From: an uncultured Microcoleaceae cyanobacterium
GTDB taxonomy: Bacteria; Cyanobacteriota; Cyanobacteriia; Cyanobacteriales; Microcoleaceae
NCBI GenBank assembly: GCA_938083405.1
Contig: CALKCV010000051.1
Span: 1 to 5,354, forward strand
Direction: 5' to 3'
DNA length: 5,354 nucleotides
Position numbers and translations under genes: made by a program
Shown here: positions 1-5,330 of the stretch, in pieces
How the letters are laid out: each line of letters opens with the position of its first letter
How positions within the stretch are numbered: position 1 is the stretch's first letter
Notes under the pieces: model-generated
The model's input: only the letters and a program-made list of their open reading frames with translations
Databases searched by the model: none
Told to the model about the DNA's origin: nothing

Positions 1-140
1 CATCGGTTACATTCGTTATATTGGGCTTTCCACCACGAAAAAGCCAATTATGAATTGTTAATTATTGTGAATAAATCCAATTTATCTAATTAATTGAATA
101 CCAACCTCTAAGGTTTGAAACAGACGAAATAAACCATAAC

Positions 141-479
141 AAAAGATTTTACTGCAGTTACTTTCCTCAAACTAATAATCTGCCCTACGTTCGCGGTCGT
201 ATGGATATCCGGCAAGCCATCCAAAAGCCTTGGGAGTTTAAGGTTAAATGTTATTATCAAGAACGCAGCGCCGATAATATTGAAAATCCAATTATTCTAC
301 TGAGATGCACCCATACCGTTAAGTGTTTGGATGCGATTTTAATTTACCCAAAACCTCTTAAGCAAGCCTTGGATATTCAAAGCAATAATATTCGAGTTAG
401 AAGTCTTACTTTTTCCTTGGATGGCAACCTCGAATTGGCCGATAGAACTTTTTTGAAAGAACTATTAAAGTTAGCTTAA
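141..479 (+). pseudogene. mcrC: McrC-like restriction component, internally deleted remnant
   Basis: This appears to be the wreck of a McrC-family gene (partner of the McrB GTPase in modified-cytosine-dependent restriction). The frame is open from about 90 to the TAA at 477-479; the first ATG is at 201, but family-like residues begin upstream, around 141 (KRFYCSYFPQTNN, then LPYVRGRMDIRQAIQKPWE and KCYYQERSAD). This matches the middle of McrC proteins as I remember them, where RGR-D and a Y-E-H-AD-E-N-L pattern recur. After about residue 30 of the ATG frame the text switches to what resembles the extreme McrC C-terminus (AILIYPKPL, then IRVRSLTFSLDGNLE and FLKELL) and stops. The part normally between, including the PD-(D/E)XK-like nuclease core, is missing: about 113-130 codons against roughly 350-450. 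No Shine-Dalgarno sequence precedes ATG201 and no mcrB is in view. Recognition is from memory, so a small unrelated hypothetical protein (201-479, 92 aa) remains the alternative. Confidence 0.6.
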
Positions 480-493
480 ATAGCCTGTTATTA

Positions 494-511
494 CGCTTTA
501 GGGCTAAAGCG
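494..511 (+). other. Small hairpin after the mcrC remnant
   Basis: CGCTTTAG (494-501) is perfectly complementary to CTAAAGCG (504-511), giving a 7-8 bp stem with a GGGC or GG loop 15 bases after the remnant's stop codon. The nearest T run lies about 18 bases further on (529-533), so it is a poor rho-independent terminator. It may be the leftover terminator of the original gene. Confidence 0.35.
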
Positions 512-540
512 CGAGAAGAAACCTTCAATTTTTCCGAACA

Positions 541-590
541 AAAATAACAACAAAAAAGAGAACACCCGGTTTTACGATAAAACCGGGTGT
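541..590 (-). terminator. Rho-independent terminator, probably of prk
   Basis: A perfect 13-bp inverted repeat pairs 562-574 (ACACCCGGTTTTA) with 578-590 (TAAAACCGGGTGT) around a 3-base loop, CGA. Read on the minus strand the stem is followed by a T-rich tract (complement of 541-560, including six consecutive T). On the plus strand no T run follows. It therefore fits a terminator for leftward transcription from prk, although it lies 233 bases beyond the prk stop because a MITE-like element occupies the space between. Confidence 0.7.
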
Positions 591-623
591 AACCGAGCCA
601 TTAAAAAATTGTTAATTATACCG

Positions 624-631
624 ATTCGATC
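624..631. repeat. Left target-site duplication of MITE-like element
   Basis: ATTCGATC here is repeated exactly in direct orientation at 788-795, immediately outside the two inverted-repeat ends of the 632-787 element. An 8-bp direct repeat at these exact borders is what a transposase leaves on insertion. Confidence 0.7.
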
Positions 632-787
632 GGGAGCATCTCAATTTTGATCTTGCCCGCGAATTAGACGCATGCATGTCAGTTGTCAGTTGGAACGTTG
701 CTAGTGGGAGGACCAACAACGTTCCAACTGACCACAAAAAAAGCATGCATTGATTTTTTGGTATTTTTACTTCGATGAGATGCTCCC
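632..787. mobile_element. 156-bp non-coding MITE-like element
   Basis: The ends are perfect 12-bp inverted repeats, GGGAGCATCTCA (632-643) and TGAGATGCTCCC (776-787), flanked by 8-bp direct repeats ATTCGATC. Inside, a second perfect 16-bp inverted repeat (685-700 with 717-732) encloses a 16-base centre, and the octamer GCATGCAT stands at 670-677 and 743-750. The two halves are nearly equal in length, so the whole element can fold as one long interrupted hairpin. It contains no convincing gene. This is the architecture of a miniature inverted-repeat transposable element mobilised in trans by a full insertion sequence. The transposase family is not identifiable here; an 8-bp duplication narrows but does not settle it. 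It lies between the prk stop codon and the prk terminator, so it would be transcribed in the prk 3' untranslated region. Confidence 0.75.
685..732. repeat. Inner inverted repeat of the MITE-like element
   Basis: GTCAGTTGGAACGTTG (685-700) and its exact reverse complement (717-732) form a 16-bp stem around a 16-base loop. Just before it, GTCAGTT is tandemly repeated twice (678-691), a heptamer period like cyanobacterial short tandem repeats. A 20-base stretch of the left arm (681-700) recurs inverted at 3869-3888. Confidence 0.8.
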
Positions 788-795
788 ATTCGATC
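788..795. repeat. Right target-site duplication of MITE-like element
   Basis: ATTCGATC, the exact direct copy of 624-631, abuts the right inverted repeat. It lies 27 bases beyond the prk stop codon. Confidence 0.7.
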
Positions 796-822
796 GGTCG
801 CTTGGCTTCAAAAAGTTTGTTT

Positions 823-1827
823 TTAAACGGTTGCAGCCACTTTAGGCTCAACAGCAGTCAAGCGCTCGTAAGTGGCACGCATTTTCAAACCTACTAATAC
901 TTGGAACAGTCCGCTACCGTCCTTAGAACCAGGATACTCCTGATGCTCTCTCAAAATGTGGGTTAGTTCGCCATAGTATTTGGTAGAAATATTGCTCAAA
1001 TGTCCCTCGACATAGATCATTTCTTCGAGGTTTTCAAAATTACCGTCCACTTCTAGCATAGAGACCTCATTGCCGTAATAGGCATCTGGCCCGTAGTACA
1101 TTTTGATACCAGGATAGGAACAGGTAAGCTTGCGCCCGCAGGGAGTCCAGTAAATGGTAGAACCTTCATCGAACAAGTAAGCGGGATCGAAACCTTCGAT
1201 TCCTTCGCGCTGGATCAGACGGACGCGGAGGATATTATGCTCTTTATCGTCTGGGATTAATTGAGTGGGCAAAATCTGAATGACCACATCGGCATGAGCT
1301 TTTTGTGGATCGATGTAGGCCGTAAAATCTGGACGACGGGCGTTAATTGAGGCCAGGATATCTTCGTAACGATGGCCTCGCTCTGCCATGTCTCGTTTGA
1401 TTTTCCAAGCAATTTTTACCTCGTCGCTGATGTCCAGATAGACGCTGAAATCTACGAGCGATCGCACCCGCTCGTCATATAGAGGGTGAAGCCCTTCGAT
1501 GACCACAATATGGTTTGGATCTATCCTCTCTGGGGGATCGATGCAGCCTGTTTCGTGGTTATAGATGGGCTTATCGATGGACTGACCGCTTTTGAGGGCT
1601 TTGATTTGTTCGGACATCAAATCAAAATTATTGGCCCTGGGATCGAGAGCAGTAATCCCTGTTTCCTTACGCTGCTTGCGGTCTAAACTGTGGTAGTCGT
1701 CCAGGCAGATTACAGTTACGAAATCTTTGCCAAATATATCTGTGATTCGACGTAAGAAGGTAGATTTTCCACATCCGGAGTCTCCGGCAACCCCGATTAT
1801 AACTACTCGATCCAGCTTATTTACCAT
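823..1827 (-). CDS. prk: Phosphoribulokinase
   Basis: Prk phosphorylates ribulose 5-phosphate with ATP to make ribulose 1,5-bisphosphate, the Rubisco substrate, in the cytoplasm. Visible features, numbered from the chosen start: P-loop GDSGCGKST (residues 15-23), the ICLDDYHSLDR segment (40-50), LDPRANNFDLM, IEGLHPLYDERV, and WTPCGRKLTCSYPG. The N-terminal redox cysteines fall at Cys19 and Cys41, and the C-terminal pair at Cys230 and Cys236. In the family these pairs mediate thioredoxin control and assembly of the inhibitory GAPDH-CP12-PRK complex. The start is ATG at 1827 (334 aa), because family members begin just before LDRVV-IGVAGDSGCGKST and this puts the cysteines at the canonical 19/41. 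The frame stays open upstream to ATG 1863 and TTG 1866, which would add 12-13 residues of no family likeness. No strong Shine-Dalgarno precedes 1827. It is monocistronic and divergent from petH. No truncation or frameshift is seen. Confidence 0.97.
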   Translation of the reverse strand: MVNKLDRVVIIGVAGDSGCGKSTFLRRITDIFGKDFVTVICLDDYHSLDRKQRKETGITALDPRANNFDLMSEQIKALKSGQSIDKPIYNHETGCIDPPERIDPNHIVVIEGLHPLYDERVRSLVDFSVYLDISDEVKIAWKIKRDMAERGHRYEDILASINARRPDFTAYIDPQKAHADVVIQILPTQLIPDDKEHNILRVRLIQREGIEGFDPAYLFDEGSTIYWTPCGRKLTCSYPGIKMYYGPDAYYGNEVSMLEVDGNFENLEEMIYVEGHLSNISTKYYGELTHILREHQEYPGSKDGSGLFQVLVGLKMRATYERLTAVEPKVAATV

Positions 1828-2064
1828 ATTTTTCTTATTCCACAACGCAGTATTTACATTCATCAATGGCCGAGTCCGTTAATTTGGAAGCTCGGAAGTT
1901 GCGACCTCGGGATGAAGCGGGTCTGAATTGCCGATCGGCCACCTAGCTTACCACTAGAGCAAATTTTGAGGCATCGGTACTGGCGGCAATAAAGAGACTG
2001 CCAATACCTGGCCTGTTCGTGCTTTTGTTAAAGCTAAGTCATTATTGCTAACTTTTGTGAATTT

Positions 2065-2093
2065 ATATTACCAGAACGGGCTCTTCCCTACAA
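2065..2093 (-). promoter_or_regulatory. Candidate prk promoter
   Basis: On the minus strand TTGTAG (plus-strand 2088-2093) is followed by exactly 17 bases and then TAATAT (2065-2070). This is 4/6 and 4/6 to the -35 and -10 consensus. It would give a leader of about 230 nt before ATG 1827. The match is modest and other AT-rich sites lie nearby. Confidence 0.3.
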
Positions 2094-2125
2094 GGATCGA
2101 AGAAAAATAATCGGGCTTGCTGGAA

Positions 2126-2133
2126 GCGATCGC
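2126..2133. repeat. HIP1 octamer palindrome
   Basis: GCGATCGC is the highly iterated palindrome over-represented in many cyanobacterial genomes. Other copies in the window lie inside genes at 1458-1465 (prk), 4246-4253 and 5304-5311 (both rseP). It supports cyanobacterial origin; no local function is implied. Confidence 0.85.
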
Positions 2134-2185
2134 CTATTTCAGCGATCGTCCATTGCCATTAAGGGGACCGGGAGCAATTCGCAAT

Positions 2186-2209
2186 TTCCCAATTTGCCAT
2201 CTAAAATCT
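2186..2209. repeat. Dispersed intergenic repeat, copy 1
   Basis: These 24 bases (TTCCCAATTTG, then C at 2197, then CATCTAAAATCT) recur at 4121-4144 in the same orientation with a single mismatch. The tail resembles the TCTAAAA heptamer type of cyanobacterial short tandem repeats. Confidence 0.7.
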
Positions 2210-2404
2210 CAACTAAATGGCCATCCAACAATCGGCGATCGGTGGGTTCCTTATCTTGCAGCCGACAGGTACAATATTCAAAGCGCAAAAAAAACTGACA
2301 GCCGCAATCTTACCAAGGGAGTAGGACTTTGGGGCTGTATGGCCAGTTTTAAAATATTGGTAAAAAACACTTAAATCCAATGTTCTAATCACCGATTTTA
2401 AGGA

Positions 2405-2423
2405 GCATCAAAAACGTTGATGC
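2405..2423 (+). promoter_or_regulatory. Hairpin in the probable petH leader
   Basis: GCATCAA (2405-2411) pairs with TTGATGC (2417-2423) around the loop AAACG, about 115 bases before the petH start. No T run follows, so it is not a terminator. In Synechocystis a structured long petH leader is tied to which FNR isoform is made; whether this hairpin plays that part is inference. Confidence 0.35.
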
Positions 2424-2523
2424 CGCCCCTACCAACGCTTAAAAACAAACTCAGTAGAAGACCTTAAAAAAGGCTTAAATTGAATCGCTAGTCACATTTT
2501 GCTGACTGGATACCGTGTATTAA

Positions 2524-2530
2524 AAGGAGA
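2524..2530 (+). promoter_or_regulatory. petH ribosome binding site
   Basis: AAGGAGA lies 8 bases before ATG 2539, a near-ideal Shine-Dalgarno sequence. It fixes this ATG as the start of the long, CpcD-bearing form. Confidence 0.85.
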
Positions 2531-2538
2531 AACAATCG

Positions 2539-3729
2539 ATGAAAGCTCAAACTGGAATCGGCCAAGGGGCCAATACAGAATCGGGTAATCGCATTTTTGT
2601 TTACGAGGTCGAAGGCCTGCGTCAAAACTCAGTAACCGACCAAATGGCCCACCCCATTCGTCGCAGTGGCAGCGTTTTTATTACGGTGCCCTACAACCGC
2701 ATGAATCAAGAGATGAAGCGGATAACTCGCATGGGGGGCAAAATAGTCAGCATCAAACCACTTGAGGAAGCAGCCTCGGCCTCGGCTAATGGAAATCAAG
2801 GAAAAACGGAACCAAAGAGCAAACAGATGACTCAAGCAAAGGCTAAAAAAACTGATATTCCTGTAAATATCTACCGTCCCAAAAATCCATACATCGGCAA
2901 GTGCTTATCTAATGAAGAGCTAGTGGCCGAAGGTGGCGCTGGCACTGTGCGTCACTTGACCTTTGATATTTCTGGTGGCGATTTGCGCTATTTAGAAGGT
3001 CAAAGTATCGGTATTGTTCCTCCTGGAACCGATGATAATGGCAAACCCCACAAGTTGAGGCTTTATTCTATCGCCTCCACTCGCCACGGAGATAATCTGG
3101 ATGACAACACCGTGTCTCTATGCGTTCGCCAACTGGAATACAAGCATCCAGAAACCGGCGAGACTGTGTATGGCGTTTGTTCTACTTTTCTGTGCAACCT
3201 GGAACAAGACGCAGATGTAGCTATCACCGGACCGGTGGGTAAAGAAATGTTATTGCCCGATGATGAGGATGCCACTATTATTATGATGGCAACCGGTACG
3301 GGTATCGCTCCTTTCCGCGCTTTCTTGTGGCGGATGTTTAAGGAAAAGCACGAAGACTATAAGTTCAAAGGTCTTGCTTGGTTGGTCTTTGGCATTCCTT
3401 ATACTGCTAACATTCTTTATAAAGAAGAGTTAGAAAAACTACAAGAAGAATTCCCCGATAATTTCCGCTTGACTTATGCTATTAGTCGGGAACAAAAGAA
3501 TCCCGAAGGCGGCAAGATGTACCTCCAAGACCGGATTAAGGAAAACGCTGACGAAATGTGGGAGTTGGTTCAAAAGTCTAATACTCACACCTATATTTGC
3601 GGTCTGAAGGGCATGGAAGGCGGCATCGATGAGGGGATGTCTGCTGCTGCGGGTAAGTTCGATGTCGATTGGAGCCAATACCAGAAGCAGTTGAAGAAAC
3701 AGCATCGCTGGCACGTTGAAACTTACTAA
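2539..3729 (+). CDS. petH: Ferredoxin-NADP+ reductase, long form with CpcD-like domain
   Basis: PetH moves electrons from photosystem I-reduced ferredoxin through FAD to NADP+, making NADPH at the thylakoid surface. The 396-aa product has three parts. A CpcD-like linker domain (about residues 17-75; RIFVYEVEGL, then FITVPYNRMNQEMKRI) docks FNR to phycobilisome rods. A low-complexity Ala/Lys hinge follows (about 76-105). The last part is the catalytic FNR module. In it are the FAD-binding RLYSIAS (174-180), LCVRQL (194-199) and the GVCSTFLCNL segment (212-221). The NADP-site ATGTGIAPFR (251-260) and YICGLKGMEGGID (352-364) follow, and the chain ends in Tyr396 (WHVETY), the residue that stacks on the flavin in this family. 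The start is set by AAGGAGA at 8 bases. An internal ATG in the hinge (Met97, base 2827) could start the short respiratory-type isoform. The gene is monocistronic, closed by a strong terminator, and divergent from prk. Confidence 0.97.
   Translation: MKAQTGIGQGANTESGNRIFVYEVEGLRQNSVTDQMAHPIRRSGSVFITVPYNRMNQEMKRITRMGGKIVSIKPLEEAASASANGNQGKTEPKSKQMTQAKAKKTDIPVNIYRPKNPYIGKCLSNEELVAEGGAGTVRHLTFDISGGDLRYLEGQSIGIVPPGTDDNGKPHKLRLYSIASTRHGDNLDDNTVSLCVRQLEYKHPETGETVYGVCSTFLCNLEQDADVAITGPVGKEMLLPDDEDATIIMMATGTGIAPFRAFLWRMFKEKHEDYKFKGLAWLVFGIPYTANILYKEELEKLQEEFPDNFRLTYAISREQKNPEGGKMYLQDRIKENADEMWELVQKSNTHTYICGLKGMEGGIDEGMSAAAGKFDVDWSQYQKQLKKQHRWHVETY
2814..2829 (+). promoter_or_regulatory. Possible internal start for short FNR isoform
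   Basis: ATG 2827-2829 (Met97) sits at the end of the hinge, just before the catalytic module. It is preceded by purine-rich AAAGAG (2814-2819) with a 7-base spacer. Synechocystis makes a short FNR from an internal Met in the equivalent region (residue 113 there). The signal here is weak and the assignment is by analogy. Confidence 0.4.
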
Positions 3730-3755
3730 TATCTGAAATTTGTGAGATTAATCGT

Positions 3756-3786
3756 AAGGCGCGCGACGCGCGCTTTATGTTTTTTT
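3756..3786 (+). terminator. Rho-independent terminator of petH
   Basis: A 9-bp GC-rich stem (AAGGCGCGC at 3756-3764 with GCGCGCTTT at 3768-3776, one G-T pair, loop GAC) is followed by a seven-T run (3780-3786). It begins 26 bases after the petH stop codon and is a textbook terminator. Confidence 0.9.
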
Positions 3787-3824
3787 GCTCCCAAACCACC
3801 ATTCGTAGTAGTAGCGCAACACAG

Positions 3825-3918
3825 CTAAAATTGTGGGTAAAAACATTTTATCTGTTGGATCGACGTTCCAACGTTCCAACTGACAACTAAGCGTTAATAT
3901 TTTTACCCACAATTTTAG
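3825..3918. repeat. 94-bp palindromic element with 19-bp perfect arms
   Basis: CTAAAATTGTGGGTAAAAA (3825-3843) and its exact reverse complement (3900-3918) enclose 56 bases. The interior carries a tandem ACGTTCCA doublet (3863-3878) and a 20-base stretch (3869-3888) identical, in inverted orientation, to part of the MITE-like element near prk. The element is non-coding and lacks a T run for termination. No clear flanking target duplication was found, so it may be an old MITE, a REP-like sequence or a transcribed structured RNA. Confidence 0.65.
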
Positions 3919-3930
3919 GCTAGATGCCTT

Positions 3931-3961
3931 AGTAGGGTGCTTCCTGGCACCTTACTTTTTT
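3931..3961 (+). terminator. Second rightward terminator-like hairpin
   Basis: AGTAGGGTGC (3931-3940) pairs with GCACCTTACT (3947-3956) over 10 bp with one G-T pair and a TTCCTG loop. It runs directly into six T (3956-3961). It has the form of a rho-independent terminator on the plus strand, but no gene lies between it and the petH terminator. It could be a backup for petH read-through or end a short transcript containing the palindromic element. Confidence 0.6.
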
Positions 3962-4120
3962 ATTCTGACAGGCTGTAACGCTAGATATCTCGCACAGTTC
4001 TAGACTGGACAAAGCATAAGGATGCAATACAGCGACGATCTTAAAGAAATAAGAGTAGCCGGCATCCGCCGTAGAACGCGTCCGAATGCCCGATAGCCCG
4101 TAAAACGCGGCAATAGCCCG

Positions 4121-4144
4121 TTCCCAATTTGTCATCTAAAATCT
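4121..4144. repeat. Dispersed intergenic repeat, copy 2
   Basis: This matches 2186-2209 at 23 of 24 positions in the same orientation (T at 4132 where copy 1 has C). It continues into a second ATCTAAA unit, so the tail here is a short ATCTAAA heptamer tandem. Confidence 0.7.
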
Positions 4145-4155
4145 AAAACCACCCC

Positions 4156-4186
4156 TTGGCCAGAAGAACGAAAATTCAGCTATAAT
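4156..4186 (+). promoter_or_regulatory. Candidate rseP promoter
   Basis: A perfect TATAAT stands at 4181-4186, 44 bases before the rseP start. The only -35-like hexamer is TTGGCC (4156-4161) at a long 19-base spacing, so recognition may rest mainly on the -10 element. Confidence 0.5.
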
Positions 4187-4218
4187 CTAAATTTACCCCT
4201 TAAAAATAGGAATTTAAT

Positions 4219-4222
4219 AGGA
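4219..4222 (+). promoter_or_regulatory. rseP ribosome binding site
   Basis: AGGA lies 8 bases before ATG 4231. It supports this start, which also places the first membrane helix right at the N-terminus as usual for the family. Confidence 0.6.
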
Positions 4223-4230
4223 ATTAATTC

Positions 4231-5328
4231 ATGGCAGTATTGCTAGCGATCGCAGTCTTAGGCATTCTTATAGTCGTCCACGAAGCAGGCCATTTTCTAG
4301 CGGCCCGACTCCAAAACATCCACGTTAACCGCTTTTCCATCGGTTTTGGCCCAGTTATTTGGAAATACCAAGGGCCAAAAACCGAATATGCCCTCCGGGG
4401 ATTTCCTCTGGGAGGCTTCGTAGGTTTCCCCGATGACGACCCAGAAAGCAATATTCCCGATAGCGACCCCGATCTGATGCGCAACCGCCCCGTCCTCGAC
4501 CGGGCGATCGTCATCAGCGCCGGAGTCATCGCCAACCTAATTTTTGCCTATTTCTTATTAGTAGCGCAGGTAGGTATCGTCGGCGTGCCAGATTTTAACT
4601 ATCAACCGGGAGTGCGAGTGCCTGCTGTGGCAACTACTGTAAGTTCAGCCGCCGCCACAGCAGGCATTCAAGCAGGGGATGTAATTATCGCAATTGACGG
4701 CAGACCGCTGGATGCCTCCAAAACTGCTACAACTTCTTTAGTAAAAACCATCCAAGACAGTCCCAACCAACCCTTAAAAATGGAAATTCTCCGCGACGGG
4801 CAAAAAGTCGCGCTGGAAGTAACTCCAGAACTCGGAAGGGACGGTCAAGGTCGCATCGGAGTACAACTCTCCCCCAACGGCGAGGAAGTTCGCAACCGCG
4901 CTAAAAACATTTTCGAGGCCTTTACTCTAGGCGCTTCGGAGTTCCAAAGGCTGATAGATCTAACCCTCAAAGGTTTCGGGCAATTGATTAATAACTTCGG
5001 CGAAACGGCGGGGCAAATTTCCGGTCCGGTGAAGATTGTAGATATCGGCGCGAAAATTGCCAGCGATAATATTGGCAATCTCTTTCCCTTTGCGGCGATT
5101 ATTAGTATCAATTTGGCGATTATTAATATCTTGCCCCTACCCGCTTTGGATGGCGGACAGCTAGCTTTTCTCTTGGTGGAAGGGCTGCGCGGCAAACCTC
5201 TACCGGCTAAGATTCAGGAAAATGTGATGCAGACTGGTTTGGTGTTATTGCTCGGTTTGGGTATTTTCTTGGTGATTCGCGATACGGCTAATTTGGATGT
5301 CGTGCGATCGCTCCTCCAGCAGCAGTAA
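4231..5328 (+). CDS. rseP: RIP metalloprotease RseP (site-2 protease, M50 family)
   Basis: This is an intramembrane zinc protease that cuts transmembrane segments of proteins already trimmed by another protease. In E. coli the substrate is the anti-sigma factor RseA; the cyanobacterial substrate cannot be read from the sequence. The 365-aa product opens with a hydrophobic helix carrying the zinc motif HEAGH (residues 17-21). Next come FSIGFGP and the FPLGGFVGF segment, then a second helix (about 90-119). A single PDZ domain follows (about 127-200; AGIQAGDVIIAIDGRPL), where E. coli RseP has two. The SGPVKI stretch (274-279) precedes a third helix ending in NILPLPALDGGQ (299-310), whose Asp307 in the LDG motif is the third zinc ligand. 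A last helix spans about 333-350. All catalytic residues are present. It has its own TATAAT and Shine-Dalgarno, so it is probably transcribed independently of petH. Two HIP1 octamers lie within it. Confidence 0.95.
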   Translation: MAVLLAIAVLGILIVVHEAGHFLAARLQNIHVNRFSIGFGPVIWKYQGPKTEYALRGFPLGGFVGFPDDDPESNIPDSDPDLMRNRPVLDRAIVISAGVIANLIFAYFLLVAQVGIVGVPDFNYQPGVRVPAVATTVSSAAATAGIQAGDVIIAIDGRPLDASKTATTSLVKTIQDSPNQPLKMEILRDGQKVALEVTPELGRDGQGRIGVQLSPNGEEVRNRAKNIFEAFTLGASEFQRLIDLTLKGFGQLINNFGETAGQISGPVKIVDIGAKIASDNIGNLFPFAAIISINLAIINILPLPALDGGQLAFLLVEGLRGKPLPAKIQENVMQTGLVLLLGLGIFLVIRDTANLDVVRSLLQQQ

Positions 5329-5330
5329 GT

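Larger units (their letters stand above)
1828..2538. other. prk-petH divergent intergenic region, no gene
   Basis: This 711-bp stretch contains no convincing coding sequence. It holds a candidate prk promoter (2065-2093), a HIP1 octamer (2126-2133), a dispersed repeat (2186-2209), a hairpin (2405-2423) and the petH ribosome binding site. A TTG-initiated 85-codon frame at 2117-2374 runs through the dispersed repeat and shows no recognisable domain, so it is not called. The length leaves room for a long petH leader and regulator sites, but I found no clean NtcA box of the form GTA-N8-TAC. Confidence 0.6.
3787..4230. other. petH-rseP intergenic region, no gene
   Basis: This 444-bp gap holds a 94-bp palindromic repeat (3825-3918), a rightward terminator-like hairpin (3931-3961), the second copy of a dispersed repeat (4121-4144) and the rseP promoter region. 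A 68-codon minus-strand frame at 3929-4135 overlaps the terminator and abuts the repeat, shows no recognisable domain and is not called. The segment 4055-4120 is noticeably GC-richer than its surroundings, with CCGATAGCCCG and CAATAGCCCG as near-repeats, which suggests repeat debris. Confidence 0.55.

Noticed and set aside
1..89. N-terminal part of McrC or end of an upstream gene
   Set aside because: All three plus-strand frames close by base 89. The frame at 2-58 (IGYIRYIGLS...) is only faintly like a McrC N-terminus, too little to call.
612..851. Minus-strand frame covering the MITE and the end of prk
   Set aside because: It runs across the mobile element and overlaps the prk 3' end in another frame; chance opening.
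2057..2071. GTGAATTTATATTAC as an NtcA box
   Set aside because: The GT-to-AC spacing is 11 instead of 10 and the triplets do not match GTA-N8-TAC.
2117..2374. Plus-strand 85-codon frame beginning at TTG
   Set aside because: It starts with a non-ATG codon without a Shine-Dalgarno, reads through a HIP1 site and the dispersed repeat, and shows no recognisable domain; it looks like intergenic sequence open by chance.
2499..2523. TTGCTG plus TATTAA as a petH promoter
   Set aside because: The spacer is only 13 bases, and the -10-like sequence directly abuts the Shine-Dalgarno sequence, leaving no room for a normal leader.
3929..4135. Minus-strand 68-codon frame in the petH-rseP gap
   Set aside because: It overlaps the terminator hairpin at 3931-3961 and begins within the dispersed repeat at 4121-4144; no family recognised and no ribosome binding site seen.
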